Below the pieces are notes generated by a model. The model saw only the letters and a program-made list of their open reading frames with translations, had not been told where the DNA came from and did not search any database. Both the position numbers and the translations under genes were made by a program. Shown in pieces: positions 1 to 11,277 of a DNA stretch of 64,000 nt (position 1 is the first letter of the stretch; the number at the start of each line of letters is the position of its first letter). The stretch spans positions 1,674,001-1,738,000 of the forward strand of contig JANTUC010000008.1 in the NCBI GenBank assembly GCA_026873275.1. Reading direction: 5' to 3'. Source of the DNA: Pseudopithomyces maydicus. Its lineage: Eukaryota; Ascomycota; Dothideomycetes; Pleosporales; Didymosphaeriaceae.

Positions 1-160
1 AGCTCGTGTACGCACGAGTACCATCAACCCAGGGGTTTCACTGACCAGGTTCACGGCGGCAAGGTGATGAACGGACGAGACTACCCGTCTAGGAGTCAGA
101 GCATGTAGTTCTCAACTGCCGAAGTGAGCTCAGTAAGTCAGTAAGGAGGGTCATGGTGAA

Positions 161-167
161 TATAAAA
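161..167 (+). promoter_or_regulatory. TATA box of the laccase gene
   Basis: TATAAAA lies about 125 bp upstream of the laccase start at 290, with a pyrimidine-rich leader between. The spacing fits a fungal core promoter with a roughly 90-100 nt 5' UTR. It also argues against starting the protein at the in-frame ATG at 173, which would leave almost no leader. Confidence 0.55.
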
Positions 168-289
168 AGGCCATGGTCGACCTCAGTGTCCACCAGAGCG
201 GCCATCCAGTCTCAACAGAGATCAATCTACTCTTCTCTCTCCTATTCTTTTCTGTCTTCATTGTCAATCATTCAAGACTTCACTTCATC

Positions 290-2383
290 ATGAAGTTCCT
301 CACCTTTGGGGCTGCCCTCTTGGGACTTTCCCCCTTCGCCAGTGCTTCGCCTCTTCATGTCGAACGCATGGAAACTTCTCCTGCTCTGACTAAGAGACAG
401 TCCTGCACTCATGGGCCCCAATCTCGAAACTGTTGGAGCAATGGTTTCAATGATACTACTGATATGTACACCAAATGGCCTAACACGGGCCGTGTCGTTC
501 AGTTCACACTTGAGGTCACCAACACAACCTGCAACCCTGATGGAGCTGCAGAGAGGACTTGCCTTCTCTTCAACAACCAGATGCCTGGCCCGACCATCAC
601 CGGCAACTGGGGAGACATCTTTGAGATTACCGTTCGCAACAAGATGCAACACAACGGGACTTCCATTCACTGGCATGGTTTGCGCCAACTGAACTCGAAC
701 ACCGAGGATGGTGTAAGTACAGCCCTCAGCACCTTTCAATTTTTCATAGACGTAGATCTAACAAAAAGATTTCAGGTCAATGGAGTCACTGAATGCGCCC
801 TGGCCCCTGGCGACACGAAGACCTACCGTTTCCAGGCTACCGAGTATGGCAGCACCTGGTACCATTCCCATTTCAGTGCTCAATATGGTGATGGAACCAT
901 CGGAACCCTCGTGTGAGTGTGTAAAACCTTTTCTGATTACTCTCGCTTACAACTTCTTAGCATCAACGGTCCTGCTACAGCAAACTATGACGTTGACCTT
1001 GGTACCTACACTGTCCAGGATTGGTACTACATTACCTCTTATCAAGCTGCTGCCCGCGCCATGCTCTTCAGTACCTCTGCCCCACCTCCAGCTGGTGACA
1101 ACATTCTTGTGAACGGTACCAACAAGGCCGGTAACACTGGAAAATACAACAACGTCAAGATCCAGAAGGACAAGAAGTACCGTCTTCGCCTGGTGAACCC
1201 CTCGCTCGATGCTGCCATTCGTGTTTCGCTCGATGGACACCCTTTCACTGTCATCGCTAATGATTTCGTGCCTGGTATGTCTGAGTACTTGAAGATTGTG
1301 AACATGGCTGACATCAGCAGTGGTACCTTACACCGCTAACTGGATCATGATCGGTATCGGTATGACTGACCACACCACAAAAGATTGACGTAGCTAATCT
1401 AATCAGGTCAACGTTACGATGTTGTCTTCACCGCCAACCAGACCGCTGGAAACTACTGGTTCCGCGCTGAAGTCCACACTCCATGCCTTAGCTCCAACAA
1501 AGGTGTCGGCCGCTCTATCTTCACTTATGACGGTCAAACTCTGGCTGACCCTACAACTTCGCCGCTTGATGGTGTGCCAACCACATGTGTTGACCCCGTT
1601 CCTGTGCCCAAAATCCAGAAGAGCGTGCCAAAGGACACTTTCCGAGTTCAAGCCGAGGACCTCGACTTCGCTTTTGACAACAGGACTGTCACCACCAACA
1701 ACCAGTCTATTGTTCTGTGGACCATCAATGGCACTTCGATGATCATTGATCCTGCTGAGCCTACTCTCGAGTACATGAGCAAGGGTAACAAGAATTACCC
1801 CAAGAACTACAACTTGATCAACGTTCCCGACTCTGCCAAGTGGACATACTGGGTCATTCAGCAGAAGAACGGTGCACGCGGTCTTCCTCACCCTATCCAT
1901 CTTCACGGTCACGACATGTACATCCTTGGTGTTGGCGGTCCAGGAAACTTCGATGCCGACAGGGATATCGATAGCTTGAACTTTGTCAACCCGCCTCGCC
2001 GTGATGTTCACCACATGCCCGCTGACGGTTGGCTCGTCATTGCCTACCCCACCGATAACCCTGGAGCTTGGCTCATGCATTGCCACATTGCTTTCCACGT
2101 TGCCATGGGTTTGAGTGTGCAGTTTGTTGAGCGCCAGAGCGAGATCAAGCTGCCAGCCAAGGACAGCGAGTAAGTCATTCGCCTTTCAAATCAATAGTTG
2201 AGACATACTAATAATATGATCAGGTGGTTCAACACTTGCAACAACTTCGAGAACTACATCCGTAACAAGCCTATCTACCCCCAGGATGACTCTGGCCTCA
2301 AGAGGCGCTGGCCCCCCTGGAGTACCCCACCTCCCCCGCTCTTTTGTAGGCGGTTATCCAAACCTTCGCCGCCCCGATACTGA
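290..2383 (+). CDS. Secreted ascomycete laccase (multicopper oxidase)
   Basis: Laccases oxidise phenols (lignin fragments, melanin precursors) with reduction of O2 to water, outside the cell. Six exons: introns 713-775, 913-960, 1275-1320, 1360-1406 and 2170-2223, all GT-AG; 611 codons, normal for the family. The start at 290 gives a hydrophobic signal peptide followed by a KR site. All four copper-ligand blocks are present: HWHG (about residues 127-130), WYHSH (169-173), HPIHLHGH (466-473) and HCHIAFH (529-535) with the T1 cysteine at 530. The axial position ten residues later is Leu540, the usual ascomycete high-potential type. The mature C-terminus is marked by DSGL followed by KRR, the known ascomycete processing site. 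The 39-nt fourth exon is required to restore the VVPYTANW block. The tail after DSGL is uncertain: a C6 run at 2312-2317 may be one base short, which would move the stop to 2347-2349. Family assignment is very secure; the substrate is not readable. Confidence 0.95.
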
Positions 2384-5300
2384 ATTCGTGGTGCCACGGT
2401 GAAGCTCGGCAACTTCTTGCGATACAACAAACTGGATATACAGATTTCGGGTACATATTTCATTACAAGTTTGTCAGTGGTTTTTAGTGAAGATGGCTGC
2501 TGGGAAGAAGTCCGGTGACCGGAACGCACAAATGGTTTCTCGCTATCTTTCACTTCGCCTGTCGATAGTTTTGCGCGCTCCTTTCTTTCCTTGTCCTCTT
2601 TGTCCTATCCGCTCACCACCCACTTGTACATACAGCTCCGCCCTCCATTTTCCCTATAGTCTAGCCTAGTATCTACACGTTGCACTACATCCATGGGCCC
2701 CTGCCGCATTGCATGCATGACTTGATCCAATCCACTCTCACCACATACATACCAATGTACATAAGCGTAAACGCCAAGCGCGACTATACATGTAACACTC
2801 ACCGAACTCCGCTCTGCAGCGCGTACCCACAGGTCAAGGCAACAACGTGCACACACATACGCGAGTAAGACACAATTCCTACATAAACGACAGGAAGACA
2901 GAGATGGTGTTGGTAGGCAGTCCATCCTTTCTCATTACCGAATACGGAGCGTGGCGTTGTACCAGCGAATCGTCACTCGAGCTTCAAGTGCCGACAGCAG
3001 GGCGTCTGCAACCCGTTTACGTCGGAGCGAATACCTATTCAGGTACGCCCGCCACCACCGATCGTAGTAGGCGTGCAGAATCGCATGCGCATACATAAGT
3101 CTTGAGCTTCGTGTTTGAGTATGTAGGAGTTGGAGATAGGTTGTGTCACGGAGCTGATATCAGGTCATTGGATTAAGCGTGGCATGCGGGTGCAGAGGTG
3201 GCGGCGCCTTGCATATGGGGCGGCGGCAACGGCACGAAAGGCTGGTAATATGAGTTGGGTATGCCGATTATGCCGAAGGGTACTTAGGCGCGCAAGGCGA
3301 AGCTGCATGTAATCAGGTAGGCCATCAAGTAAGTACGCAGGTAGGCAGTGAGAAAAGACCGGTGTGTGGGGATCAGCACACTTTGTGTAACAGTAAGGTA
3401 AGCAGACAGTGGCGAGTAGTTGACTGCAAGGCCATAACATTACGATCAGGGCGGATACTAGGACAATCCCTTCATCTCAATGTTTCCCTTGGAAAGTTTC
3501 GTACTTGAGAAAACATAAGTAGGTACTGACTGTGACGCCCGATGACTGCGTATGTCCGCCTTAGCTGAAAGCGCGTAACGAGGGTTATCCATCACCAGGG
3601 TTACATCGGACAGCGCAGACAGCGCATCCATCTTCATCGTAATGCTCCTCAGGAGCGGCAAAGATTTTCTCTCTGGTGGGGCTATTTATGTTATAAAAAA
3701 AGTCGAATTGCGTCTGCACAGCATACGCGGCGCCCTCGTACTTTCGTGTAGTTAGCGACCGTGGCGGCCTTCGAAGGAATACCAAGTGGGTCCGAAGCTG
3801 GAACTCCACTCCGTGTTTCCCACCAAACCCGTAATTAAACTTCAACTATGTGATGCACTGGTTTTTTCTTTTATAACGGGATCAAATAAATTGCGCAATG
3901 AAGGTGAAACTGCAGACTCGATCGGTCAAGCAGTGTATCGATCGATCTACATTGCGATTGAAAATCACTCATATGCAACATGTATCGAGATAGTCGGACA
4001 TCGATCAAGAGTCAGCTGTGTACGTCATTGCGAGGATTACTCTGAACCAAGCTTCTCACATGATGCGCGCCTGAATTGGCATGGGTAGCGACGCCAGGAC
4101 TTGGAATTATCCCTAAGTTGCGTTGTGGCTGGCCTACTTTCTGCGTCTTCAGCCAATGTGTCATAACTGGACTTATTACGAAATACGCAGTCTTCGTTTC
4201 CTAGAATCAGATGTGTACTGGTGTGACCCTCCAGGACCTTTTACGACAACTAGAGAGTTCGCTCCTGGCTGAATGTGTGGATCAAACAACCCGTCATAAT
4301 AGTGATTAAGTGCCAAAAGTTAGTAGGAATATCGACGTGCCAGAATTGCTATAATCTGGGTCACATTGATGCAAGCTCGAGTAAAAGTTTGTTGTTATTT
4401 ACACCCTATGTGGTCCTACCTACCGTCCCAACATGCTCTCCGCACTCTTATTAATTATATCTATCATCTCCTGTTTGATTTATTGGTTTGTTACTTATCA
4501 TTGTTGGATTCACTGCGTCTAGTTTGCCTTTGGTGGCTGGAGTCGGCATGATCTGTACAGGTCCTTACGAAGTTGATTGAAGACCATTTAGCTTGAGGAT
4601 AAGAGAGGAAGAGGTGAAAAGGCAAGGATCAAAGCGCTAGTATTACAAATTAGTCCAAGGATATCCATAGAACTGATTAAACGAACTACAATTTGTTTAC
4701 TCCATCACTTAATCATCCCTCTAGACCTCTTACAACTTACCTATTAGTCTCCCCTTCACATAGTTCAACAAGCACCGACACCAGCACACACCATAAGAAG
4801 AAGCACTACCTCTCCTATTACTACCTATTGGCAAATCTCATTCCCATCTCCCCCTCTACCTCCTATTACCCCCCACATTCACACAACCGTATCCATGCGT
4901 GTAGAGCTTCTACATGTAGGACCACTAAAGCCCACCAGGCAGTCCTAACCTCCTCAACATATACGTAACTGGGCAATCGACGAAACTTGTTCTCGTGACA
5001 AATGGTTCTTGTTCTTGCCCCTGCCCCGTCAAAGCTACGGTATTATGAATTGTTGGGATCATCTCGTCTGTGGTTGGGGCGGTGGAAGACCCATGGGCGG
5101 CATGCTTGGCGCACCTCCTCCCACTACTTAAACTGCGACGCTCGCTCCAAATACCGTTTCTTCTCCTTGTGCAAAGAGACACGTTAAACCAGCCGAAGCT
5201 AACTCCTTTGTTTTGCAAAGGTGTCACTGTTACGTACCAAAGTCGAATGCAGCGGACTGCGGCTTCCTGCAGACTTTCATTGAGATGTCGGAGATGCGTG

Positions 5301-7214
5301 CAAAGTGAGTGGGCGGTGATGATTCGCACGCATGAGCAGATTCTGAGCCCATAGTATCACATCCCTATTTCCAGAAGGCGAAGCCTGGAAATAGTGCACA
5401 TGCATGAGTCACTGGAGAGGCACTGGAACAAAAAAGAGCATGAGATGGAAAAACACGGTGAGTCAATTGGCAAAGCGAGCAATGCTATCTACAGAGAACT
5501 GTTGACCAGCAAAGCCACACTTGTCCACCGCCCAAGAGAAATGTCCGGCTGTTACGTGTGCAAAGAGACACGTTGTCTACACAGGACATCTCATGGAAAG
5601 AGAAGCCTGACCGACACCAGCCGTTTTGCTCTAGGAGTCTAAGGGAACGGGGCCGTCATGGAAGCCAGCCAAGCCGACCCTCGAACCGCAGAATTGTCGT
5701 GAAAGGTAGCTAGACTCCACGAACACGAGTCCTACTCATGAATCAGCAAAAAAGGGAAAGGAAAAAACTTACCTGTGTGCTGAAGGAAAAGAAGATCAGA
5801 CGGGAAGAAGGGGGAGGAGGTATTTATACCCGGCGAAGGGGCCCACGCTCGTGACTGCCACACTGCAGTGAGCCTTCCTGTTGTTGTACCGAGGGGAGGA
5901 GCGCCTCCGCAACACCGCATCATCAGGCCATTCATACCCGCCCATGAGGCGATGGCGACTGCCCTGCTTGTCGCCGTCCGCCACGCCGGCGAGAGCGCGA
6001 CCAACATGGGGAGCAGCATACACAGCATCGCATACGCAGGAATACATTCACCAGACGACTATCTGCTACCTGCTAATTGAAAACAGCTGCAGAGCTTTCT
6101 CTGGCCACTTTTCCACCATGCAGTAGTAGATCGCCTCCATCTATCCGCTCCGCGATGGAGCTTCCGCACTTTCCCCGTCCAACTACTCCTTCCCCCGTAC
6201 TCCCCCAACACGTGCCCATCAGCACACCTGGTCACCTGGGTACATGGGTACTTATCCAATAGTTCTATCAATCTTTCCGTACAAATGTACACATGAGATG
6301 AAAGCACACCATCCGATTGCGCCGACGGCTCTGTGATATGGGGAACCTCGCACTTACTTGGCAATGACGACAATTTCAACATAATTAGATGAAAATGGTC
6401 AGATGCTAGTTGGGTAGTAGACTCTCTATCGGATGGTGAAGGATCTACGACCTCATTTGCCGTGTAGACCTCAGGGGAGGCCACTGTTAGTCTCTTCGAG
6501 TACGTGGTTAGATGTATCGGTAGCTACTCTAGAATGTATTTGCGACCTCTGGATCTGGGAGATTGTGATCTTGTGTGTTCCTTTGAAATTACTATGAATC
6601 TCCTGGATCTACTCCATCTCAGTCGTACGTATTACTCTAGAACGTAGTGAAATAAACCTAGATTTGTTTCACTTAACGCTCGTGTGTTACTCTATCATCT
6701 AGAAAAGCAATCCTGGATCTATTCTACCCTAGCCTTATATACGACTCAAAGACCCATTAAACCTCCCTAAATCTATTTTGTTACTCTCGGTCGAGGTCAT
6801 AGAAATCATGGAAATTGTATCGATAATCACGAGCAAGTGCAAGGCAACTGGGGAATAAGATATGAGAAGAGCTTTCATGTATGTGTGTCTTACTCTAGCT
6901 AGCGGCAAGATTCATATCGATGCGTGCAGTCTAGGGCTGGTAGTTACGAATGGATGGTCGTCAAACTTCATTTTCAACGACTTATAAATCAATCACAGAA
7001 CACATAGTGGAACAAGACATGCGATCATAATACGTTGAATTGGTATATCCGCTCAAAAAAAGGAACAACAAAAGAATCCGAAAATCTCACACATCATCAT
7101 CACCAGCAGCACCTCACCCCCTTCCCATACCCATACTCGTACAATCTCCCCTGTATATAAAACTACCACCTAATCACCCCTTACCCACTTTCTCCCCCTT
7201 TTCATCAGCAGCAC
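2384..7214. other. 4.8-kb spacer without a supported gene
   Basis: Only short open frames without domains, convincing starts or codon bias. The sequence is of mixed composition, with no tRNA or rRNA fold and no long repeat. A 17-bp exact direct repeat (GTGCAAAGAGACACGTT) occurs at 5169-5185 and 5558-5574. The last 150 bp, next to the 3' end of the cell-wall-type gene, are C/T-rich on the plus strand. Confidence 0.6.
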
Positions 7215-8501
7215 TTAAAACCCAAGCGCCTTGTTGAACGAGTCGGCCGCAGCCTGGCCCTTCAAGCCAGAAGCCTTGACCGCGGCATCAGCCTGGTCGC
7301 ACTTGTCGACGGCAGCCTGGTCAGCCTTGCACTTGTTGGTGAGCTGGTCGCAGATGAAGCTGGAGATGACGCCGATGCCGAGGGCGGAGCCGTGGGGAAG
7401 TTGGTGAGGTCGGTCGCCTCGAAGGCGGCTTCCTGGCGGCCGTCGGAGGGGGTCTGCGAGAAGGTGATGGTGGGGTCGGCGCAGGAGCCGAAGGCTGCGG
7501 CGGAGGCACCGGCGGAGGCACCGGTGGAGGCTCCGTTTGAGGCGTTGTTGTTGCCCGAGGCGGCGTTGTTGTTACCGGAGGCGGCGTTGTTGCCGGTGTT
7601 GGCGTTGGCGTTGTTGTTGGCGTTGTTGTTGGAGTTGCTGGCGTTTCCAGAGTTGTCGGCGTTGCCCTGGAGGTTGCAGGCGTTGTTGTTAGCGTTCTGG
7701 TTTGCGTTTCCGTTTCCAGCGTTCGCCGTGCTGTTGCTGGCAGCGCCGTTTCCAGCGCCGGCTCCAGCTCCGCCCTGGGCAGCAGCAAGGGCCTCAGCCT
7801 CGGTCAAGTCATCGACGCGAAGGCCGAGGGTGTTGATGCAGCCGTTGTCGTCGGCGTCGTCGTCACAGGTGTTGCCCTTGGCGGTTGGGTCGCCGACCTT
7901 GCCGGGGGCGAAGGTGCTGGCCTCGTTGGCAAGGGTTGGGTCACCGCCGATGGCAGCGATCTGGGCGGCGAGGTCCTGAGCAATCTGCTTGTTGAGGGCA
8001 GCGGCTCCGTCGGCAGCGGGATCCTGGTGCTGCTTGAGAGCGGCGATCTCAGGGTTCACGGCCTGGATAGATGTGCAGGGAACAGACTCCAGACCGACGG
8101 ATCCGGTGTTGCGTTCCAGGGCACGGTAGATAAGAGCGAAGGTCATGCCCTCGACATCTCCAGCGGCCTTGGCGTTGGTGAAAGCCTGGTCAGCGGTGGC
8201 TTGCTGGAGGCAGTCTATAGAAGTCAGTGATGTGTCGTTACAAAGTGTTGAAAGTATTGAACATACCAGGGTCGGCAATGTTGCCAGCTCCTTCAGCGGC
8301 AGCCTTTGCGCCAAGAAGACCGAAGATTGGGTCCCCGATCTTGTCCGGGTTGTTCAGGTTAAGAGCCGTGTTCACCTTGAGGTTGACGTTCCTGTGAGCG
8401 TGCTCCTGGGGAACCTCACGCTTGGCAAAGCTGTAGACATTGACGCCGGGACGTCCGAGGACAGCACCGGCCAGGGAGAGAGCGATGAGAGACTGCTTCA
8501 T
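7215..8501 (-). CDS. Secreted Asn/Ala/Gly-rich cell-wall-type protein, frame broken by one base
   Basis: The start at 8501 gives a signal peptide (MKQSLIALSLAGAVLG). One intron at 8215-8266 joins GNIADP to DCLQQATADQ. The N-terminal 210 residues match my memory of a widespread ascomycete family annotated as cell wall protein (NPDKIGDPIFGLL, IYRALERNTGSVGL, FAPGKVGDPTAKGNTCDDD). A low-complexity Asn/Ala/Gly/Ser tract follows at about residues 220-315, then a FGSCADPTITF block. The expected C-terminus (HGSALGIGVISSFICDQL, then Cys-containing helices, ending NKALGF) is present in the next frame. It is reached only by adding one base in the GGGG run 7394-7397 (CCCC on the coding strand). With it the CDS is 412 codons including the stop at 7215-7217. 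Uncorrected, the frame runs off into a Ser/Pro/Ala tail. No GPI signal is evident; the function is unknown beyond secretion. Confidence 0.85.
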
Positions 8502-8730
8502 TTTTGATGTTGTTGTTGGGACTTCTAAATAGTCGTTATGTCGTTATCGCGAAGAGAGTGTGGTAATTGTAAAAGTTTGTACGGTATCGAAAAGGACCGG
8601 CCGAGATGGTTCTCCAGGAACAACAAGAAGTGAAGGTAGAAGGAAAAGGGTGGGACGATAAACGACAGACTTTTGTAAACTGCTGAATGCTTGATGGGAT
8701 GAAAAGCCAAGTAGCAAGTCCGCATGGCCC

Positions 8731-8738
8731 TTATATAC
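8731..8738 (-). promoter_or_regulatory. Possible TATA box for the cell-wall-type gene
   Basis: The minus strand reads TGTATATAAGG about 230 bp upstream of the start codon at 8501. It is the only strong TATA-like element between the gene and 9 kb, but the implied leader of roughly 200 nt is long. Confidence 0.35.
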
Positions 8739-10419
8739 AGGCAGAAGAATATTTGCCGCCAGGACTTCTTCCATCTGACAGCGGCCACTATGCCTGTCCC
8801 CGCGGATTCGGCGATGCGTCAAACGGTCAGTCGTCGCATAATGGAGCCTCCTTGGTGCCACGATCCACCCGAAGTACGTGATCGACACCTCAGAAGTTCG
8901 CGCGCCGATGGGAGCAAGCTTGCGAATGTCGCGCTTTCCCCTTCTGGCAGACAGCGCTAGACGTCGCGGGCAATGATAGGTGGAAAGCGCGCCAAGCTTT
9001 CCCGGTCTCAACTCAAACGTTGCCGAAAGCTTGGAGACAACACCTGCCTCATGTCTGTCGAGGAACCCCCATTGACGCTGGGGTCTAAACCATACGAGGT
9101 TGGTACTATTACGCACACGGGCAAGCTCATGAGACACTCTTCTTCCTGGCCGTCGATTCCGTCGCAATGTTTTCTACGTGCAGCGCTTCCTCCGCGTCCG
9201 CACTGACGGATTGTCAACGGCTCGGTTACAACCCTTCTAGAACCGACTGTTGCAAACACGATGTTATGCCTAGCTTTGTTTGAACTCGACAATTGCGGTT
9301 CTTTTCACGAGCTCTATCAAATGGATGCCCTCTCTGGATTTCAACGTCCGAATATGAAGCCTAGCGACCCTCTGCTTTGGCAGAACTGATGTCGAGCAAC
9401 GCATGCATCTTGGTTATCCGGTCTCAGGTTTAATGAGCCGCAATGCTTACCACATAGTGTCGCTCAGTTACCACATCGATTCGTTACAGCCGCCAATATA
9501 GCGACACCAGTGTGATATGCCATCGCACCAGTCCTTCATTTCCAGTCTTCGATAGCCCACGACACGTCATTGTCCTTGGACATTCGAGACTTTGCTCGTT
9601 GTAACTTAACAGCCGTATCCAAGGGATCCCATTCTACATAGCTGGCACTACCCAAGATTTTCACTACAACTATCTCAATGAGAATCCAGAACAGGTGGAG
9701 GCGACCATAGTATAAACTGCGGACCGGGTGATCTTCTTGATTCTCGCACTTGGAGATCTTTCGCGCCTAAACGCGCATCACCCTGCCTATCATGATCTTC
9801 GGATTGTTTGAGACCCGGTGTCTCTCCCCGGTTGCTGGGGCGTTACGACGAGCTCGCGAACGCTTACATGCTCCCTACGCGGTGACTCAAACCTTCATGT
9901 GTCTTCCGCGCGTACCTCAATCTTCGTCGATCTGAAGCACGGTCCAGTATCACCACGCGGGGACCGAACCACTCGATACACAACCTGTGTCAGGCCACTT
10001 TCTTCAACGCGTGGGGTCCTCCTGCATATTTTCAGGCACATGACTTCCTTCACATCGAGTCGTAGGTTCTTTTGGCGTACCAGAGAAATAATCACAAGTA
10101 CCCCCCAGGTGAACCGTGCTGAGCCATGCATCATCTCGGCGCAGGTTGCTTCCTATCTTCCATACCTCCGCGAAAAAGAGATTGCATCACGGTATTCTTG
10201 CGGACCACTCTTAACAAAATGAGCCGTCTTCGTTGACAAAAACTATCTTAATCAACTCCATAATCGCCTCCAGTGTAGCATTCTAATCATTCATCTCGTG
10301 CTCTGGCCCGTCTCTGGAAGCAATCCGCCTGGTCGAAACGCATTGCTTTTACCCGGTCAAGCTTCTTGTCCTACCCAACGCTGCATTTCTTCTGAGTCCA
10401 TAATTTCTGTAAAACCGCA
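8739..10419. other. 1.7-kb spacer without a supported gene
   Basis: Open frames here (for example around 9.8-10.2 kb on both strands) lack domains, good starts and codon preference. No repeat or RNA gene was recognised. Confidence 0.5.
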
Positions 10420-11277
10420 ATGACTAAGCTCAAGTCCATAACCATCTCGGGGCCTTTCGACGCACGCCACGTCGGTGGTGTAAGCATACCTGGAGCCACA
10501 ATCCCAATCGTTGGTATCGCTCGGTCATCAACCACAGTAGAACCCGATACAGTGCCTTCGCACACTTTTACGGCGCAGGGTAATACTGAAGCACCCCGGA
10601 GGTCAAACACAATTCCCACATCGCTGCACCGGCCAAACTTGAAGCTCAAGACTTCGATTTCGCTGCTTCGCGGAAGATCAAGCTCAAGCTCGCCGGAGAG
10701 ACAAGGGTCGAGACGAGAGTTCGTTGAGTCCCCAGACAGAGGTTCGCAAGGAGACATGTCCGTCAACAGTCTGAGGAAGAAAACAAGCACATCGCGGTTC
10801 TGGCAGAAAGTCCATGCCACGCCGTCAGACGAGTCCCCCAAGGGTGACGAATCTTTGAGAACGAGGGCATACATTCAACCTACCACGGAATCCCCGTCGC
10901 TCAGAACAAAACCCTCACTGCCACAAACCCGTTCACAGCAGAAGGCAAATCCGTATACCTACCACCCTCCGCCACCACCGCCTCCCCCTCCACCACCACC
11001 ACCGCTCTCCGAAACACGCCCCGCGCCCCCACCAAAGACGTCGAACAAGAGCCAGCCCAGTGTACGACCGAAGCGCGCAGACTCGGGTATAGCCGTCGAT
11101 TTCGACAATGCACCGGTCGTGGAGCGACCACTCGGCTTTCGGGAAATCCTCGCGGTGCCTAGCTTCGCGGAGAGGATGGCGCTGTACAAGAAGATGAGGG
11201 ATTATTGGGCATATAATGATCATGGTCTGGGCGACTGGACGAGCCAGGCGGGGACGAGGGTGGCGCCTCCGATATAG
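10420..11277 (+). CDS. Hypothetical proline-rich protein
   Basis: Uninterrupted 285-codon frame with fungal codon preference. It has no signal peptide, membrane segment or domain that I know. Layout: an N-terminal Ser/Arg-rich stretch with basic patches (about 75-130), a run of 13 prolines near residues 184-196, then a basic linker. A compact final block at about 225-285 (PLGFREILAVPSFAERMALY, ending near WTSQAG) looks like the only folded part and is the piece most likely to be conserved. I have a weak memory of such C-terminal blocks in Dothideomycete hypothetical proteins. Poly-proline suggests possible SH3/WW or profilin contacts, but that is inference only. Confidence 0.75.
   Translation: MTKLKSITISGPFDARHVGGVSIPGATIPIVGIARSSTTVEPDTVPSHTFTAQGNTEAPRRSNTIPTSLHRPNLKLKTSISLLRGRSSSSSPERQGSRREFVESPDRGSQGDMSVNSLRKKTSTSRFWQKVHATPSDESPKGDESLRTRAYIQPTTESPSLRTKPSLPQTRSQQKANPYTYHPPPPPPPPPPPPPLSETRPAPPPKTSNKSQPSVRPKRADSGIAVDFDNAPVVERPLGFREILAVPSFAERMALYKKMRDYWAYNDHGLGDWTSQAGTRVAPPI

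Noticed and set aside
173..289. Upstream in-frame ATG that would extend the laccase by 39 residues
   Set aside because: It lies six bases after the TATA box and its residues do not form a signal peptide at the start, while the ATG at 290 gives a textbook one.
6059..6484. 141-codon minus frame beginning MASPEVYTANEV
   Set aside because: Only the first 45 residues look tolerable; the rest is Arg/Trp/Ser-rich with no domain. A spliced gene starting here is possible but unsupported.
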